DNA of 33,829 nt from Flavobacterium psychrophilum (GCA_943325515.2 CALPPS020000016.1:1-33829), one strand, 5' to 3'. Positions 17,301-24,624 are shown, counted from the first letter of the stretch. Notes: generated by a model not told the origin, from the letters alone. Program-made: numbers and translations.

Positions 17301-17328
17301 AAATCCGCTCGTTGAGCGGATTTTTTAT
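17301..17328 (+). terminator. Strong bidirectional terminator
   Basis: A perfect 10-bp stem (AAATCCGCTC at 17301-17310, GAGCGGATTT at 17314-17323) with a 3-nt loop is followed by T and preceded by A tracts. It can serve both the transketolase operon and the convergent lipoprotein gene. Confidence 0.92.
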
Positions 17329-17339
17329 TTTTACTACTA

Positions 17340-18311
17340 TTAGTGACAAACAGTTGAAAGATGTTTTTTCTTATTATCTGAACAAAGTGGTATATCTGCA
17401 AACGGATAAGCATCTCCTGTTAGTGGATTTAATATTTCTATTTTAGTTTTGAAAGTATCTGCATCATCGTCAATATCCAAGAAATCTGGAATTTCATCTC
17501 CATCAGTATCATCTGGATTTACAACTCCAGAATCCAATATTCTAACATAGCCATCACCGTTTATATCTTCTAAATAGGAATCGATACCATCGCCATCTTG
17601 ATCATTTCTTTGAATTTCATACAATTTGAAAGAAAATACCAAAGGAGAATAAGCAGGAATTGAAGCAGTAGAATTAGCATAATAAGCTAAACCTGAAGGC
17701 AAAAACATAACACCTGCTCCAAAATCATTAAAAGTAATGGTGCCATCAACATTTGCAGCATAAGTTCCTGTTTTAAATTTTGGGAATACTTCACTCCAAC
17801 CTTTGATAACAGAGGTTAAATTAAAATATGTTTGAGGATTAATTGATTCTTCAAATTGAACATGTTTTAAACGATCTACTTCAACATCTCCAACGGTTTC
17901 TTTTACCGTATATAAATATTCTCCACGATAAGCAGTTAATACTTTATCTACATTACAAGGGGACTTACTAGTAGGTCCAGAACCTTGTCTTAGCTTCAAA
18001 TAATATACTTTATAGGTAATATCATTTTGATCTACTGTGAAGTCAGTTACTAAATCTGGACTATTCCAAATTGAAGTTTGTGATCCACCTTCAGGAATTT
18101 CTATATAAGCAACGTCTTTATCATCTGTAAAACCAGGATGATTAATAACTTCTATGTAATGAGTTTGTAAAAACTTTTCAATAAGCTTTATGTCTTTATC
18201 ATATTGTTCGGTATAATCACGCAATGACACCGTTGTATTATCGCTTTTGGTACAAGAAACTATAGAGATACTCAAGGTGATAAGTAATATAGCTTTAAAA
18301 AAAGTATTCAT
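17340..18311 (-). CDS. FKBP-type peptidyl-prolyl isomerase lipoprotein with Ca-binding-like repeats
   Basis: A 323-residue lipoprotein. The signal ends LSISIVSC, giving lipid-anchored Cys20. The central region (about 90-235) has the FKBP layout: YYLKLRQGSG, then AYRGEYL, then SVIKGWSEVFPKFKTGT (the V-I-x-G-W helix), then VMFLPSGLAYY and LVFSFKLYEI. After it, residues about 236-290 contain Asp-rich loops (NDQDGDGIDSYLEDINGDGY, then DDTDGDEIPDFLDIDDD) like thrombospondin type 3 calcium repeats. Flavobacterial proteins of this kind are exported and some belong to gliding or protein-secretion systems. It probably helps outer-envelope protein folding. The start is the only Met before the signal peptide. 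Confidence 0.85.
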   Translation of the reverse strand: MNTFFKAILLITLSISIVSCTKSDNTTVSLRDYTEQYDKDIKLIEKFLQTHYIEVINHPGFTDDKDVAYIEIPEGGSQTSIWNSPDLVTDFTVDQNDITYKVYYLKLRQGSGPTSKSPCNVDKVLTAYRGEYLYTVKETVGDVEVDRLKHVQFEESINPQTYFNLTSVIKGWSEVFPKFKTGTYAANVDGTITFNDFGAGVMFLPSGLAYYANSTASIPAYSPLVFSFKLYEIQRNDQDGDGIDSYLEDINGDGYVRILDSGVVNPDDTDGDEIPDFLDIDDDADTFKTKIEILNPLTGDAYPFADIPLCSDNKKKHLSTVCH

Positions 18312-18368
18312 TTTTATTTAGATTTAAAGCGCGCAAGATACAATATTGATTTATTTTTGTAAACAATT

Positions 18369-18376
18369 TAACTTTG
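18369..18376 (+). promoter_or_regulatory. Bacteroidota -7 element for the S4-domain gene
   Basis: TAACTTTG is an exact TAnnTTTG, 14 nt upstream of the ATG at 18391. A weak TTG at 18346-18348 is 20 nt upstream. Its position rules out the earlier in-frame ATG at 18346, which would be upstream of the transcription start. Confidence 0.6.
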
Positions 18377-18390
18377 AATTTGGAAAAAAT

Positions 18391-18762
18391 ATGAGAGTAG
18401 ATAAATTTTTATGGTGTGTTCGCTACTATAAAACTAGAAACATGGTAACTGAGGCCTGTAGAAAAAATCAAATCACTGTAAATGGACAAGTGGCGAAAGC
18501 ATCTAGGGAGGTTTTTCCAATGGATAAAATTACATTCAGAAAAGATCAAATAATTTATCAAATAACTGTTTTAGATATTCCGCTAAGTCGTGTGGGAGCA
18601 AAATTAGTTGATATCTATAGAAAAGATGATACGACCCCTGAAACTTTTGCTCATTTAGAGTTACTAAAACTATCAAAAGAACATTATAGAAAAACCGGAA
18701 CAGGAAGACCAACTAAAAAAGATAGAAGAGATATAGAAGATTTTGGTTTAGATATTGAATAA
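18391..18762 (+). CDS. S4-domain RNA-binding protein (Hsp15-like)
   Basis: A 124-residue protein beginning MRVDKFLWCVRYYKTR, the characteristic first helix of Hsp15/HslR-type S4 domains. The S4 fold covers about residues 1-60 (ACRKNQITVNGQVAK), followed by a basic C-terminal tail (TGRPTKKDRRDIEDFG). In E. coli Hsp15 binds free 50S subunits carrying a nascent chain and recycles them after stalling. The start at 18391 is chosen over an in-frame ATG at 18346 because the family begins at MRVDKFLW and a promoter -7 element lies between them. The next gene begins about 40 nt downstream, so they are probably co-transcribed. Confidence 0.88.
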   Translation: MRVDKFLWCVRYYKTRNMVTEACRKNQITVNGQVAKASREVFPMDKITFRKDQIIYQITVLDIPLSRVGAKLVDIYRKDDTTPETFAHLELLKLSKEHYRKTGTGRPTKKDRRDIEDFGLDIE

Positions 18763-18802
18763 TAAAACACAACAAAATAATTTTAATAAAAAACAAAAAA
18801 CG

Positions 18803-19297
18803 ATGCAAAATATCATCCTAAATCATCAAGAAATTGAACATAAAATAAGACGCATAGCCTATCAAATTCTAGAAACTTATACTGATGAAAAAGAAATAAT
18901 ATTGGCTGGCATAACCAAAAACGGATTTACTTTAGCTGAAAAAATTAATGTTGTTTTAAATACTATTTCAGACCTCAAAGTAATATTATGTGAGGTAACA
19001 ATCGACAAACAAAATCCATTCAATACCATAACAACCTCAATCTCTAAAGAAGTTTATTCCAACAAAGGAATTGTGCTTGTAGATGATGTTTTAAATTCTG
19101 GAACAACATTAGTATATGGCGTAAAACATTTCTTGGAGGTACCTGTTAAAAAGTTTAAAACCGCCGTATTAGTAGATAGAAATCATAAAAAATTTCCTGT
19201 AAAAGCAGATTTCAAAGGGATTTCATTATCAACTTCATCAAAAGAACATGTTCATGTGGTCTTTCAAGAGGATAATGATTATGCTTACTTAGTTTAG
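18803..19297 (+). CDS. PyrR-like phosphoribosyltransferase
   Basis: A 164-residue type I phosphoribosyltransferase. The PRPP-binding motif is IVLVDDVLNSGTTL near residues 93-106. LAGITKNGFTLAEKI is the pyrophosphate loop region, and LVDRNHKKFPVKADFKG is typical of the PyrR/UPRT-like subset. It could act as uracil phosphoribosyltransferase or as a regulator of pyrimidine genes; neither can be decided here. I choose the ATG at 18803 rather than the one at 18755 because the upstream 16 codons are a low-complexity Asn/Lys/Gln stretch overlapping the previous gene. Its last 9 nt overlap the convergent shikimate kinase gene. Confidence 0.85.
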   Translation: MQNIILNHQEIEHKIRRIAYQILETYTDEKEIILAGITKNGFTLAEKINVVLNTISDLKVILCEVTIDKQNPFNTITTSISKEVYSNKGIVLVDDVLNSGTTLVYGVKHFLEVPVKKFKTAVLVDRNHKKFPVKADFKGISLSTSSKEHVHVVFQEDNDYAYLV

Positions 19298-19807
19298 TTT
19301 TTGAAGAATGATTTCTACCACTTCATTTGGTTTTTTTGTAGAAATATCAATGACGTGAGTAGCCTGATTATAAAAGAAACTCCTATCAAAAATATTTTTA
19401 GCAATAAACTCTTTTAATTCATCATCCGATTGATTGGCAACTAAAGGTCTATCGTCTTTTTGATTTTTTAATCTTTCAAAAATAACATCTACAGAAGCTT
19501 TTAAATAAATTGAAACTACATTTTTCCCATTTAATAATTGGTGATTATTTGCGTAACAAGGTGTTCCACCACCTGTGCTTATAATAAGTTTTTGCTCATT
19601 TTCAATTAGAACTTTAAAAATATCATGTTCTATTTTCCTGAAATAAATCTCCCCTTTTTGTTCAAAAATATTTTTTATGGATAAATTGATTTTGTCTTCT
19701 ATCACTTTATCTAAATCAAGCCATTCCATTTGGATTTTTTTAGCTAATAATTGTGCAATTGTAGTCTTACCAACAGCCATATAACCTATCAAAATAATTT
19801 TCTGCAT
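19289..19807 (-). CDS. aroK: Shikimate kinase
   Basis: A 172-residue P-loop kinase that phosphorylates shikimate at O3 in aromatic amino-acid synthesis. Walker A is GYMAVGKTT (residues about 7-15), WLDLD (about 29-33) contains the magnesium/shikimate aspartate, FRKIE is the shikimate-binding arginine region, STGGGTPCY is the glycine-rich shikimate loop, and KDDRPL is the lid. The size is normal and the gene is intact. Its 3' end overlaps the convergent phosphoribosyltransferase by 9 nt, and no terminator fits between them. Confidence 0.95.
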   Translation of the reverse strand: MQKIILIGYMAVGKTTIAQLLAKKIQMEWLDLDKVIEDKINLSIKNIFEQKGEIYFRKIEHDIFKVLIENEQKLIISTGGGTPCYANNHQLLNGKNVVSIYLKASVDVIFERLKNQKDDRPLVANQSDDELKEFIAKNIFDRSFFYNQATHVIDISTKKPNEVVEIILQKLN

Positions 19808-19878
19808 TACAATAAAACCTTATATATTAAGTCATTAACACCTATTGCCAAAAAAAGGTAAATTTATAATAAAATTGC

Positions 19879-19910
19879 TTTGAAATATAAATAATAAGGT
19901 CTTATATTTG
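19879..19910 (+). promoter_or_regulatory. Promoter of the tRNA-Lys/tRNA-Leu operon
   Basis: TTTG at 19879-19882, a spacer of exactly 20 nt, and TATATTTG at 19903-19910 match the Bacteroidota primary promoter perfectly. The first tRNA begins 25 nt later. Confidence 0.82.
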
Positions 19911-19934
19911 CACCCGCATTCAAGAAAAGAAAAA

Positions 19935-20007
19935 GACTCGATAGCTCAGTTGGTAGAGCACATCACTTTTAATGATGGGGTCCTGGGTTCGAGCCCCAGT
20001 CGGGTCA
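19935..20007 (+). tRNA. tRNA-Lys (anticodon UUU)
   Basis: A 73-nt cloverleaf. The acceptor is GACTCGA with TCGGGTC plus discriminator A. The anticodon stem CATCA/TGATG encloses loop CTTTTAA, placing TTT at 19968-19970. The T arm is CTGGG/CCCAG with TTCGAGC. The 3' CCA is not encoded. Identical in sequence to the next tRNA. Confidence 0.97.
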
Positions 20008-20033
20008 CATTTTTTTTCTTAAAAACTCTTATA

Positions 20034-20106
20034 GACTCGATAGCTCAGTTGGTAGAGCACATCACTTTTAATGATGGGGTCCTGGGTTCGAGCCCCAGTC
20101 GGGTCA
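20034..20106 (+). tRNA. tRNA-Lys (anticodon UUU), second identical copy
   Basis: All 73 nt are identical to the tRNA-Lys at 19935, with a period of 99 nt. The 26-nt spacer is AT-rich. No CCA is encoded. This is a recent tandem duplication or one kept identical by gene conversion. Confidence 0.97.
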
Positions 20107-20109
20107 CTT

Positions 20110-20140
20110 AAAAGTCGAGCGTTAAGCTTGACTTTTTTTT
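20110..20140 (+). terminator. Hairpin with T tract between tRNA-Lys and tRNA-Leu
   Basis: A 10-bp stem with one G-U pair (AAAGTCGAGC at 20111-20120, GCTTGACTTT at 20126-20135) is followed by T8. It may end the tRNA-Lys transcript or act as a partial terminator and processing signal before tRNA-Leu, which starts 8 nt later. Confidence 0.75.
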
Positions 20141-20147
20141 TATTTCA

Positions 20148-20230
20148 GGCCACGTGGAGAAACGGTAGACTTGCCATCTTGAGGGGGTGGTGCTCGTAAG
20201 GGCGTGTGGGTTCAAATCCCACCGTGGTCA
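20148..20230 (+). tRNA. tRNA-Leu (anticodon GAG)
   Basis: An 83-nt class II tRNA. The acceptor is GGCCACG with CGTGGTC plus A. The anticodon stem CCATC/GGTGG with loop TTGAGGG puts GAG at 20181-20183. The variable arm is long, and the T arm is GTGGG/CCCAC with TTCAAAT. CCA is not encoded. Confidence 0.95.
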
Positions 20231-20235
20231 CGAAT

Positions 20236-20302
20236 AAAAAGAAATATCCAAACCAAATAATCAAGCTTGCTTGAATTAATTTGGTTTGGATATTTCTTTT
20301 TT
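20236..20302 (+). terminator. 23-bp inverted repeat after tRNA-Leu
   Basis: Positions 20236-20258 and 20279-20301 are perfect reverse complements over 23 bp, with an inner CAAGCTTG palindrome. The stem begins with A5 and ends with T5-6, so it can terminate in either direction. The right arm is the first part of the 97-bp repeat that follows. Confidence 0.8.
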
Positions 20303-20630
20303 CAAAGCGGAGCTTTGTTGGGAAAGACGAAGTCAATCCCTTGTGATAAAACCACTACTCTACTTGCTTGAATTAATTTGGTTTGGGCATTTCTTTTTTC
20401 AAAGCGGAGCTTTGTTGGGAAAGACGAAGTCAATCCCTTGTGATAAAACCACTACTCTACTTGCTTGAATTAATTTGGTTTGGACATTTCTTTTTTCAAA
20501 ACGGAGCTTTGTTGGGAAAGACGAAGTCAATCCCTTGTGATAAAACTACTACTCTACTTGCTTGAATTAATTTGGTTTGGACATTTCTTTTTTCAAAACA
20601 GAGCTCTGTTGGGAAAGGCGAAGTCAATTC
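20266..20630. repeat. 97-bp tandem repeat, about 3.8 copies
   Basis: Copies start at 20266, 20363, 20460 and 20557 (the last about 74 nt long), each beginning CTTGCTTGAATTAATTTGG. Each unit has a T tract (TTTCTTTTTTC), a small hairpin (CAAAG-CGGAG-CTTTG at 20303-20317 in copy 1) and a second nested hairpin (GGGA-AA-GAC-GAA-GTC-AA-TCCC at 20320-20340). Copies 1-3 are nearly identical; copy 4 is more diverged. Because 97 is not a multiple of 3, each copy is read in a different frame, so the array is not coding. Confidence 0.93.
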
Positions 20631-20714
20631 AATATGCTAACATAAAAATCAAACAGTGTAGGCTTCCTTTTTTAATTATTATTTAACACCTAATTTTTTA
20701 TATAATTATTTCAC

Positions 20715-20722
20715 TACTTTTG
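20715..20722 (+). promoter_or_regulatory. Bacteroidota -7 element for the carotenoid regulator
   Basis: TACTTTTG is an exact TAnnTTTG, 21 nt upstream of the ATG at 20744. The -33 area is T-rich without TTTG. Confidence 0.6.
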
Positions 20723-20731
20723 TTTAACAAA
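20719..20731. promoter_or_regulatory. Palindrome over the regulator promoter (candidate operator)
   Basis: TTTGTT-T-AACAAA is a perfect 6+1+6 inverted repeat. It overlaps the end of the -7 element and the expected transcription start, a position suited to autorepression by the encoded MerR-type protein. The half-site TTTGTTTAC recurs at 21662-21670 upstream of crtI. Confidence 0.45.
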
Positions 20732-20743
20732 AAAAAACAAACG

Positions 20744-21640
20744 ATGAACAGTGTTAAAAATACTTTCAGTATTAAAGATTTAGAAAATCTGTCAGGAATT
20801 AAAGCACATACCATTCGTATTTGGGAGAAACGATACAACGTTTTAGAACCAATGCGGACAGAAACAAATATTCGTTTTTATGATTTATTAGCTCTACAAA
20901 AGCTTTTAAATATCACATTGTTACATGATTATGGCTACAAAATCTCTAAGATTTCGAAAATGCCTCAGGAAAAAATTCCGGAATTAGTTAGAGAAATTGT
21001 TACAGTAAAAAATGCAAAAAATCACGCCCTAAGTTCTTTCAAATTGGCGATGATGAATTTCGATCAGAATTTATTTTTTAAAACATACAACACCCTACTT
21101 TCAGAAAAATCTTTTAGAGAAGTATTTTTTGAAGTATTCATTCCTCTAATGGAAGAAATTGGATTTCTTTGGCAAGCAGAAACTGTTACGCCTGCTCACG
21201 AACATTTTATTAGTTACTTGATAAAATTAAAATTACTGGTCAATACCGAGAAAATTCAAATTCAAGCACCTACAAAACAAGACCGAATTTTTGTTCTTTA
21301 TCTTCCCATGAATGAAATTCACGAATTAGGCTTAATGTATGTAAATTATGAAATTCTTAGCAGTGGGTACAAGACAATATATTTGGGTGAAAGTGTTCCA
21401 ATAGATAGCTTAAAGGATTTGAAAAAATACTTCAATAACATCACCTATGTTTGTTACATGACTGTGGAACCTGAAAAAGCAGAAGTAAATAATTATATCA
21501 AAAAATTGAAAGAACAAATCTTGGATGAATCGTCTGAATTATGGTTGATAGGAAGAATGATAGAACACTTGGATCAAAAACACATCAACAACAAAACAAT
21601 ATCATTCAAATCGATTGATGAGTTGGTAAATCACCTATAA
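20744..21640 (+). CDS. MerR-family B12-dependent light regulator (CarH/LitR-like)
   Basis: A 298-residue regulator. The N-terminal MerR DNA-binding domain (about 6-75) contains FSIKDLENLSGIKAHTIRIW and EKRYNVLEP. The central four-helix cap includes W143, nine residues, then E153-H154, the W-x9-EH signature of adenosylcobalamin-binding CarH/LitR photoreceptors. The C-terminal Rossmann domain has NEIHELGL with His193, the expected cobalt ligand, and YLGESVP. In the studied relatives, dark-state tetramers repress carotenoid genes and light releases them. The next genes are crtI and crtB, which fits. I chose 20744 because the earlier in-frame TTG at 20720 lies within the promoter. No dimerisation helix typical of metal-sensing MerR proteins is seen. 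Confidence 0.9.
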   Translation: MNSVKNTFSIKDLENLSGIKAHTIRIWEKRYNVLEPMRTETNIRFYDLLALQKLLNITLLHDYGYKISKISKMPQEKIPELVREIVTVKNAKNHALSSFKLAMMNFDQNLFFKTYNTLLSEKSFREVFFEVFIPLMEEIGFLWQAETVTPAHEHFISYLIKLKLLVNTEKIQIQAPTKQDRIFVLYLPMNEIHELGLMYVNYEILSSGYKTIYLGESVPIDSLKDLKKYFNNITYVCYMTVEPEKAEVNNYIKKLKEQILDESSELWLIGRMIEHLDQKHINNKTISFKSIDELVNHL

Positions 21641-21678
21641 ATCTTTCAGAAAGCTACTTCTTTTGTTTACCTTTTAGT

Positions 21679-21686
21679 TACTTTTG
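21679..21686 (+). promoter_or_regulatory. Bacteroidota -7 element for crtI
   Basis: TACTTTTG, identical to the element before the regulator, ends 8 nt upstream of the crtI ATG, implying a very short or absent leader. A TTTG at 21662-21665 lies only 13 nt upstream, within a TTTGTTTAC half-site. Confidence 0.5.
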
Positions 21687-21694
21687 TAGTACAC

Positions 21695-23155
21695 ATGAAA
21701 AAAGACATTAAAATAATTGGTTCAGGTTTTTCATCATTAGCAGCGGCGTGTTATCTTGCACAACAAGGAAATAAAGTAACTGTTTATGAAAAAAACGCAT
21801 CTATAGGAGGAAGAGCCAGACAATTAAAAAAAGAAGGATTCACTTTTGACATGGGTCCAAGTTGGTACTGGATGCCCGATGTTTTTGAACGTTTTTTTGG
21901 TGACTTTAATAAAAAACCCTCCGATTATTATGAGTTAATAAAATTATCACCTGCCTACAGAGTTTATTATGGAATTAATGATTTTATTACTATCGCGGAT
22001 AATTTAGAGGAAATAATAAAAACATTTGAAACAATTGAAGAAGGAAGTGGTAAAGTTCTAGAAAAGTTTATGGCTGAAGCCAAAAGCAATTATGATATTG
22101 CTATAAAAGATTTGGTTTACCGTCCGGGAGTATCAGCTTTGGAATTAATCACCACAGAAACCGCATTAAAAGTAGGTCAGTTTTTTAGCAATATTAGTAA
22201 GGACGTACGTAAAAAATTTAAAAACCAAAGACTAATTCAAATATTAGAATTCCCAGTATTATTCCTAGGCGCAAAACCTTCCGATACGCCATCGTTTTAT
22301 AGTTTCATGAATTATGCTGATTTTGGAATGGGAACTTGGCATCCTAAAACTGGGATGTATGACGTGATTCGTGGAATGGAACTTTTGGCTTTGGAATTAG
22401 GCGTAAAATTTGAAACCAATTCCAACATTGAGAAAATCATTGTAGAAAATAAAAAGGCCGTTGCCATACAAATAAAAGGGAAAAGAATAGATGCAGATAT
22501 TATTCTGAGCGGTGCTGATTACCATCACACTGAAACTTTATTAGAACCAGAATATAGAGTTTATTCTGAAAAATATTGGGAAAGCAAGACTTTTGCTCCT
22601 TCTTCCCTACTTTTTTATGTAGGTTTCAACAAAAAAATAGATAATATTTCTCACCATGCTTTGTTTTTTGATGTGGATTTCAACCAACATGCGAAAGACA
22701 TTTACGATGAACCAAAATGGCCTAAAAATCCTTTATTCTATGCAAATTTTCCCTCTATAACAGACAAAACTGCAGCGCCTGAAGGAAAGGAATCTGGTTT
22801 TTTTCTAATTCCACTTGCACCGGGAATTGAAGACACGCCAGAATTAAGAGAAACCTATTTTGAAAAAATAATTTCAAGATTTGAGACTTTAACTAGACAA
22901 AATATAAAAGAAAATATTATTTTTAAAGAATCTTTTTGTAAACTCGATTTTGAAGAAGTTTATAACTCCTATAAAGGAAATGCATACGGAATGGCGAATA
23001 CATTAATGCAAACTGCATTTTTAAGACCTAAATTAAAAAGTAAAAAAGTTAAAAATTTATATTTCACTGGACAATTAACCGTTCCTGGACCAGGAGTACC
23101 ACCTGCTTTAATATCAGGAAAACTGGTGGCAGATTTAATAAAAAAACACAGCTAA
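21695..23155 (+). CDS. crtI: Phytoene desaturase
   Basis: A 486-residue CrtI-type flavoprotein that dehydrogenates phytoene to coloured carotenes (lycopene or neurosporene). The N-terminal FAD Rossmann motif is IGSGFSSLAAA, with VYEKNASIGGRA as the second FAD contact. FTFDMGPSWYWMPDVFERFF is typical of the family. The C-terminal FAD/substrate motif is LYFTGQLTVPGPGVPPALISG. The size and ends are normal. It follows the light regulator by 54 nt, apparently with its own promoter, and crtB starts 17 nt after its stop, so crtI-crtB is one transcription unit. Confidence 0.96.
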   Translation: MKKDIKIIGSGFSSLAAACYLAQQGNKVTVYEKNASIGGRARQLKKEGFTFDMGPSWYWMPDVFERFFGDFNKKPSDYYELIKLSPAYRVYYGINDFITIADNLEEIIKTFETIEEGSGKVLEKFMAEAKSNYDIAIKDLVYRPGVSALELITTETALKVGQFFSNISKDVRKKFKNQRLIQILEFPVLFLGAKPSDTPSFYSFMNYADFGMGTWHPKTGMYDVIRGMELLALELGVKFETNSNIEKIIVENKKAVAIQIKGKRIDADIILSGADYHHTETLLEPEYRVYSEKYWESKTFAPSSLLFYVGFNKKIDNISHHALFFDVDFNQHAKDIYDEPKWPKNPLFYANFPSITDKTAAPEGKESGFFLIPLAPGIEDTPELRETYFEKIISRFETLTRQNIKENIIFKESFCKLDFEEVYNSYKGNAYGMANTLMQTAFLRPKLKSKKVKNLYFTGQLTVPGPGVPPALISGKLVADLIKKHS

Positions 23156-23172
23156 AATTTAAGAGCAATAGA

Positions 23173-24012
23173 ATGAAATCACTTTTTGACACCGTATCTT
23201 TTGAATGTAGCAGGAATGTTACTAAATCATACAGCACTTCGTTTACTGCTGCTGTAAAAATGTTAGCAACAAACATCCGCCAAGACATTTATAATATATA
23301 TGGTTTTGTTCGCTTTGCAGATGAAATTGTAGATACTTTTCATGAATATAACAAAGAAGTGCTATTTGATATGTTTGAAAAAGATTTAGCTAGTGCTTTA
23401 GAAAATAAAATTAGTTTGAACCCAATATTGAATTCCTTTCAAAATACGGTTCATAAATATAGCATTCCACAAACCATGATTGCTGCTTTTATGAAAAGCA
23501 TGAAGTTAGATTTACATAAAACCGAATACAAAACCTTTGATGAATACAACGAATATATCTATGGGTCTGCTGATGTAGTTGGATTAATGTGTCTAAAAGT
23601 CTTTGTAAATGGTGATGATACTAAGTTTAACGAATTGAAACACTCCGCTATGCGATTAGGTTCTGCTTTTCAAAAAGTTAATTTCCTTCGCGATTTAAAA
23701 GCTGATTTTGAAGATTTGAATAGAACATATTTCCCAAATACTGATTTGTCTCGGTTAGACGAACATTCAAAAAACGAAATTATCAAAGAAATCGAGGCTG
23801 ATTTTCAAGCTGGTTTTGAAGGGATTTTAAAACTGCCTTTGGAAGCAAAGTTTGGCGTCTATACAGCTTTTATTTATTACAAAAAGTTATTGTCAAAACT
23901 AAAAAAAACACCTTCTATGGAAATCAAAAACACTAGAATCCGTGTTCCTGATTATCAAAAATTTGGTTTGCTGGCAAAATGCTATGTTAATTATCGATTG
24001 AATTTATTGTAA
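23173..24012 (+). CDS. crtB: Phytoene synthase
   Basis: A 279-residue squalene/phytoene synthase family enzyme, which condenses two geranylgeranyl diphosphates to phytoene, the first carotenoid-specific step. The first Asp-rich motif is FADEIVDTF (Asp50 and Asp54), the second NFLRDLKADFEDLNRTYFP, and GSADVVGLMCL is the central helix; both magnesium-binding sites are intact. It is the last gene of the cluster on this strand. The usual next genes, lycopene cyclase and beta-carotene hydroxylase, are not here, so later steps must be encoded elsewhere or be absent. Confidence 0.95.
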   Translation: MKSLFDTVSFECSRNVTKSYSTSFTAAVKMLATNIRQDIYNIYGFVRFADEIVDTFHEYNKEVLFDMFEKDLASALENKISLNPILNSFQNTVHKYSIPQTMIAAFMKSMKLDLHKTEYKTFDEYNEYIYGSADVVGLMCLKVFVNGDDTKFNELKHSAMRLGSAFQKVNFLRDLKADFEDLNRTYFPNTDLSRLDEHSKNEIIKEIEADFQAGFEGILKLPLEAKFGVYTAFIYYKKLLSKLKKTPSMEIKNTRIRVPDYQKFGLLAKCYVNYRLNLL

Positions 24013-24086
24013 AAAATTGAGTGTAGATTTTTTCTGCTATGGCAAATTTGTTCCATTTAAATATTTTAAATTAATAACTCAAAGTG

Positions 24087-24620
24087 TCATTTAATTAAAT
24101 CTTGTAGAGGCTTCAGTTGTGACATATCTATATTAGCACTTTTGATAACATATAGCATTGACATAATATTATTAGGATTCATATTATTTCCTAAAATTCT
24201 AACTACGGCAAAACCATTTCCTTCTCTTTTGGCAAAAAGGACAAACTCATCTATATGATTTTCATCGCCAACAAATCTTACCGAAGCACCATCTTTTCCA
24301 GAGCCAATCTTCATTAATTCTAGATAGTCCTTTCCTTTTAGAATTTGAGTTACTTTTTGACTTTCTATATCATACTGAGCTTGATTGTTTTTATTCAATT
24401 TATAAGCTAAAATATTCATCTTATCAAAAGATTCTAGAGCAGTCTTTTGTTCTGTTGTGAGTTTTGTTTTGTCTATATTTAAAATACTCGATGAAATATC
24501 TAGTGACACAAAATCTTTCTTCTCTGAATTATCTACAAAATATTTTTGTAGACTTGGTTCACTATTACAACTCAATAGAAATAATGAAACCAAAATAGCG
24601 GTGAGGTAAGCCCGTTTCAT
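24087..24620 (-). CDS. DUF4252 lipoprotein
   Basis: A 177-residue lipoprotein with signal MKRAYLTAILVSLFLLSC and lipidated Cys18. The rest matches the DUF4252 family in size and layout: a short acidic start, a central helix, the 'KDYLELMKI' region, then two alpha/beta elements ending in NIMSMLYVIKSANIDMSQL. Function is unknown, but the family is repeatedly found with ECF sigma/anti-sigma pairs in Bacteroidota. It follows another DUF4252 gene by 4 nt at the end of such an operon, so it is likely envelope-located and controlled by the sigma factor. Confidence 0.82.
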   Translation of the reverse strand: MKRAYLTAILVSLFLLSCNSEPSLQKYFVDNSEKKDFVSLDISSSILNIDKTKLTTEQKTALESFDKMNILAYKLNKNNQAQYDIESQKVTQILKGKDYLELMKIGSGKDGASVRFVGDENHIDEFVLFAKREGNGFAVVRILGNNMNPNNIMSMLYVIKSANIDMSQLKPLQDLIK

Positions 24621-24624
24621 CGTT

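Noticed and set aside
18346..18390. Longer N-terminus for the S4-domain protein
   Set aside because: The earlier ATG lies upstream of the promoter -7 element, and the family starts at MRVDKFLW.
19908..20111. ORF running through both tRNA-Lys genes
   Set aside because: It is only the translation of the two tRNA genes (SIAQLVEH...VLGSSPSRVT), a well-known false ORF pattern.
20145..20336. Minus-strand ORF over tRNA-Leu
   Set aside because: The segment VGFEPTRPYEHHPLKMASLP is the antisense translation of tRNA-Leu, another classic false ORF.
20266..20630. CRISPR array or phage attachment site beside tRNA
   Set aside because: The repeats are direct and contiguous without unique spacers, and no integrase, cas gene or duplicated tRNA 3' end is present.
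20286..20686. Three similar small ORFs in the 97-bp repeats
   Set aside because: The repeat length is not a multiple of 3, so the same DNA is read in different frames; similarity comes from the DNA repeat, not from protein.
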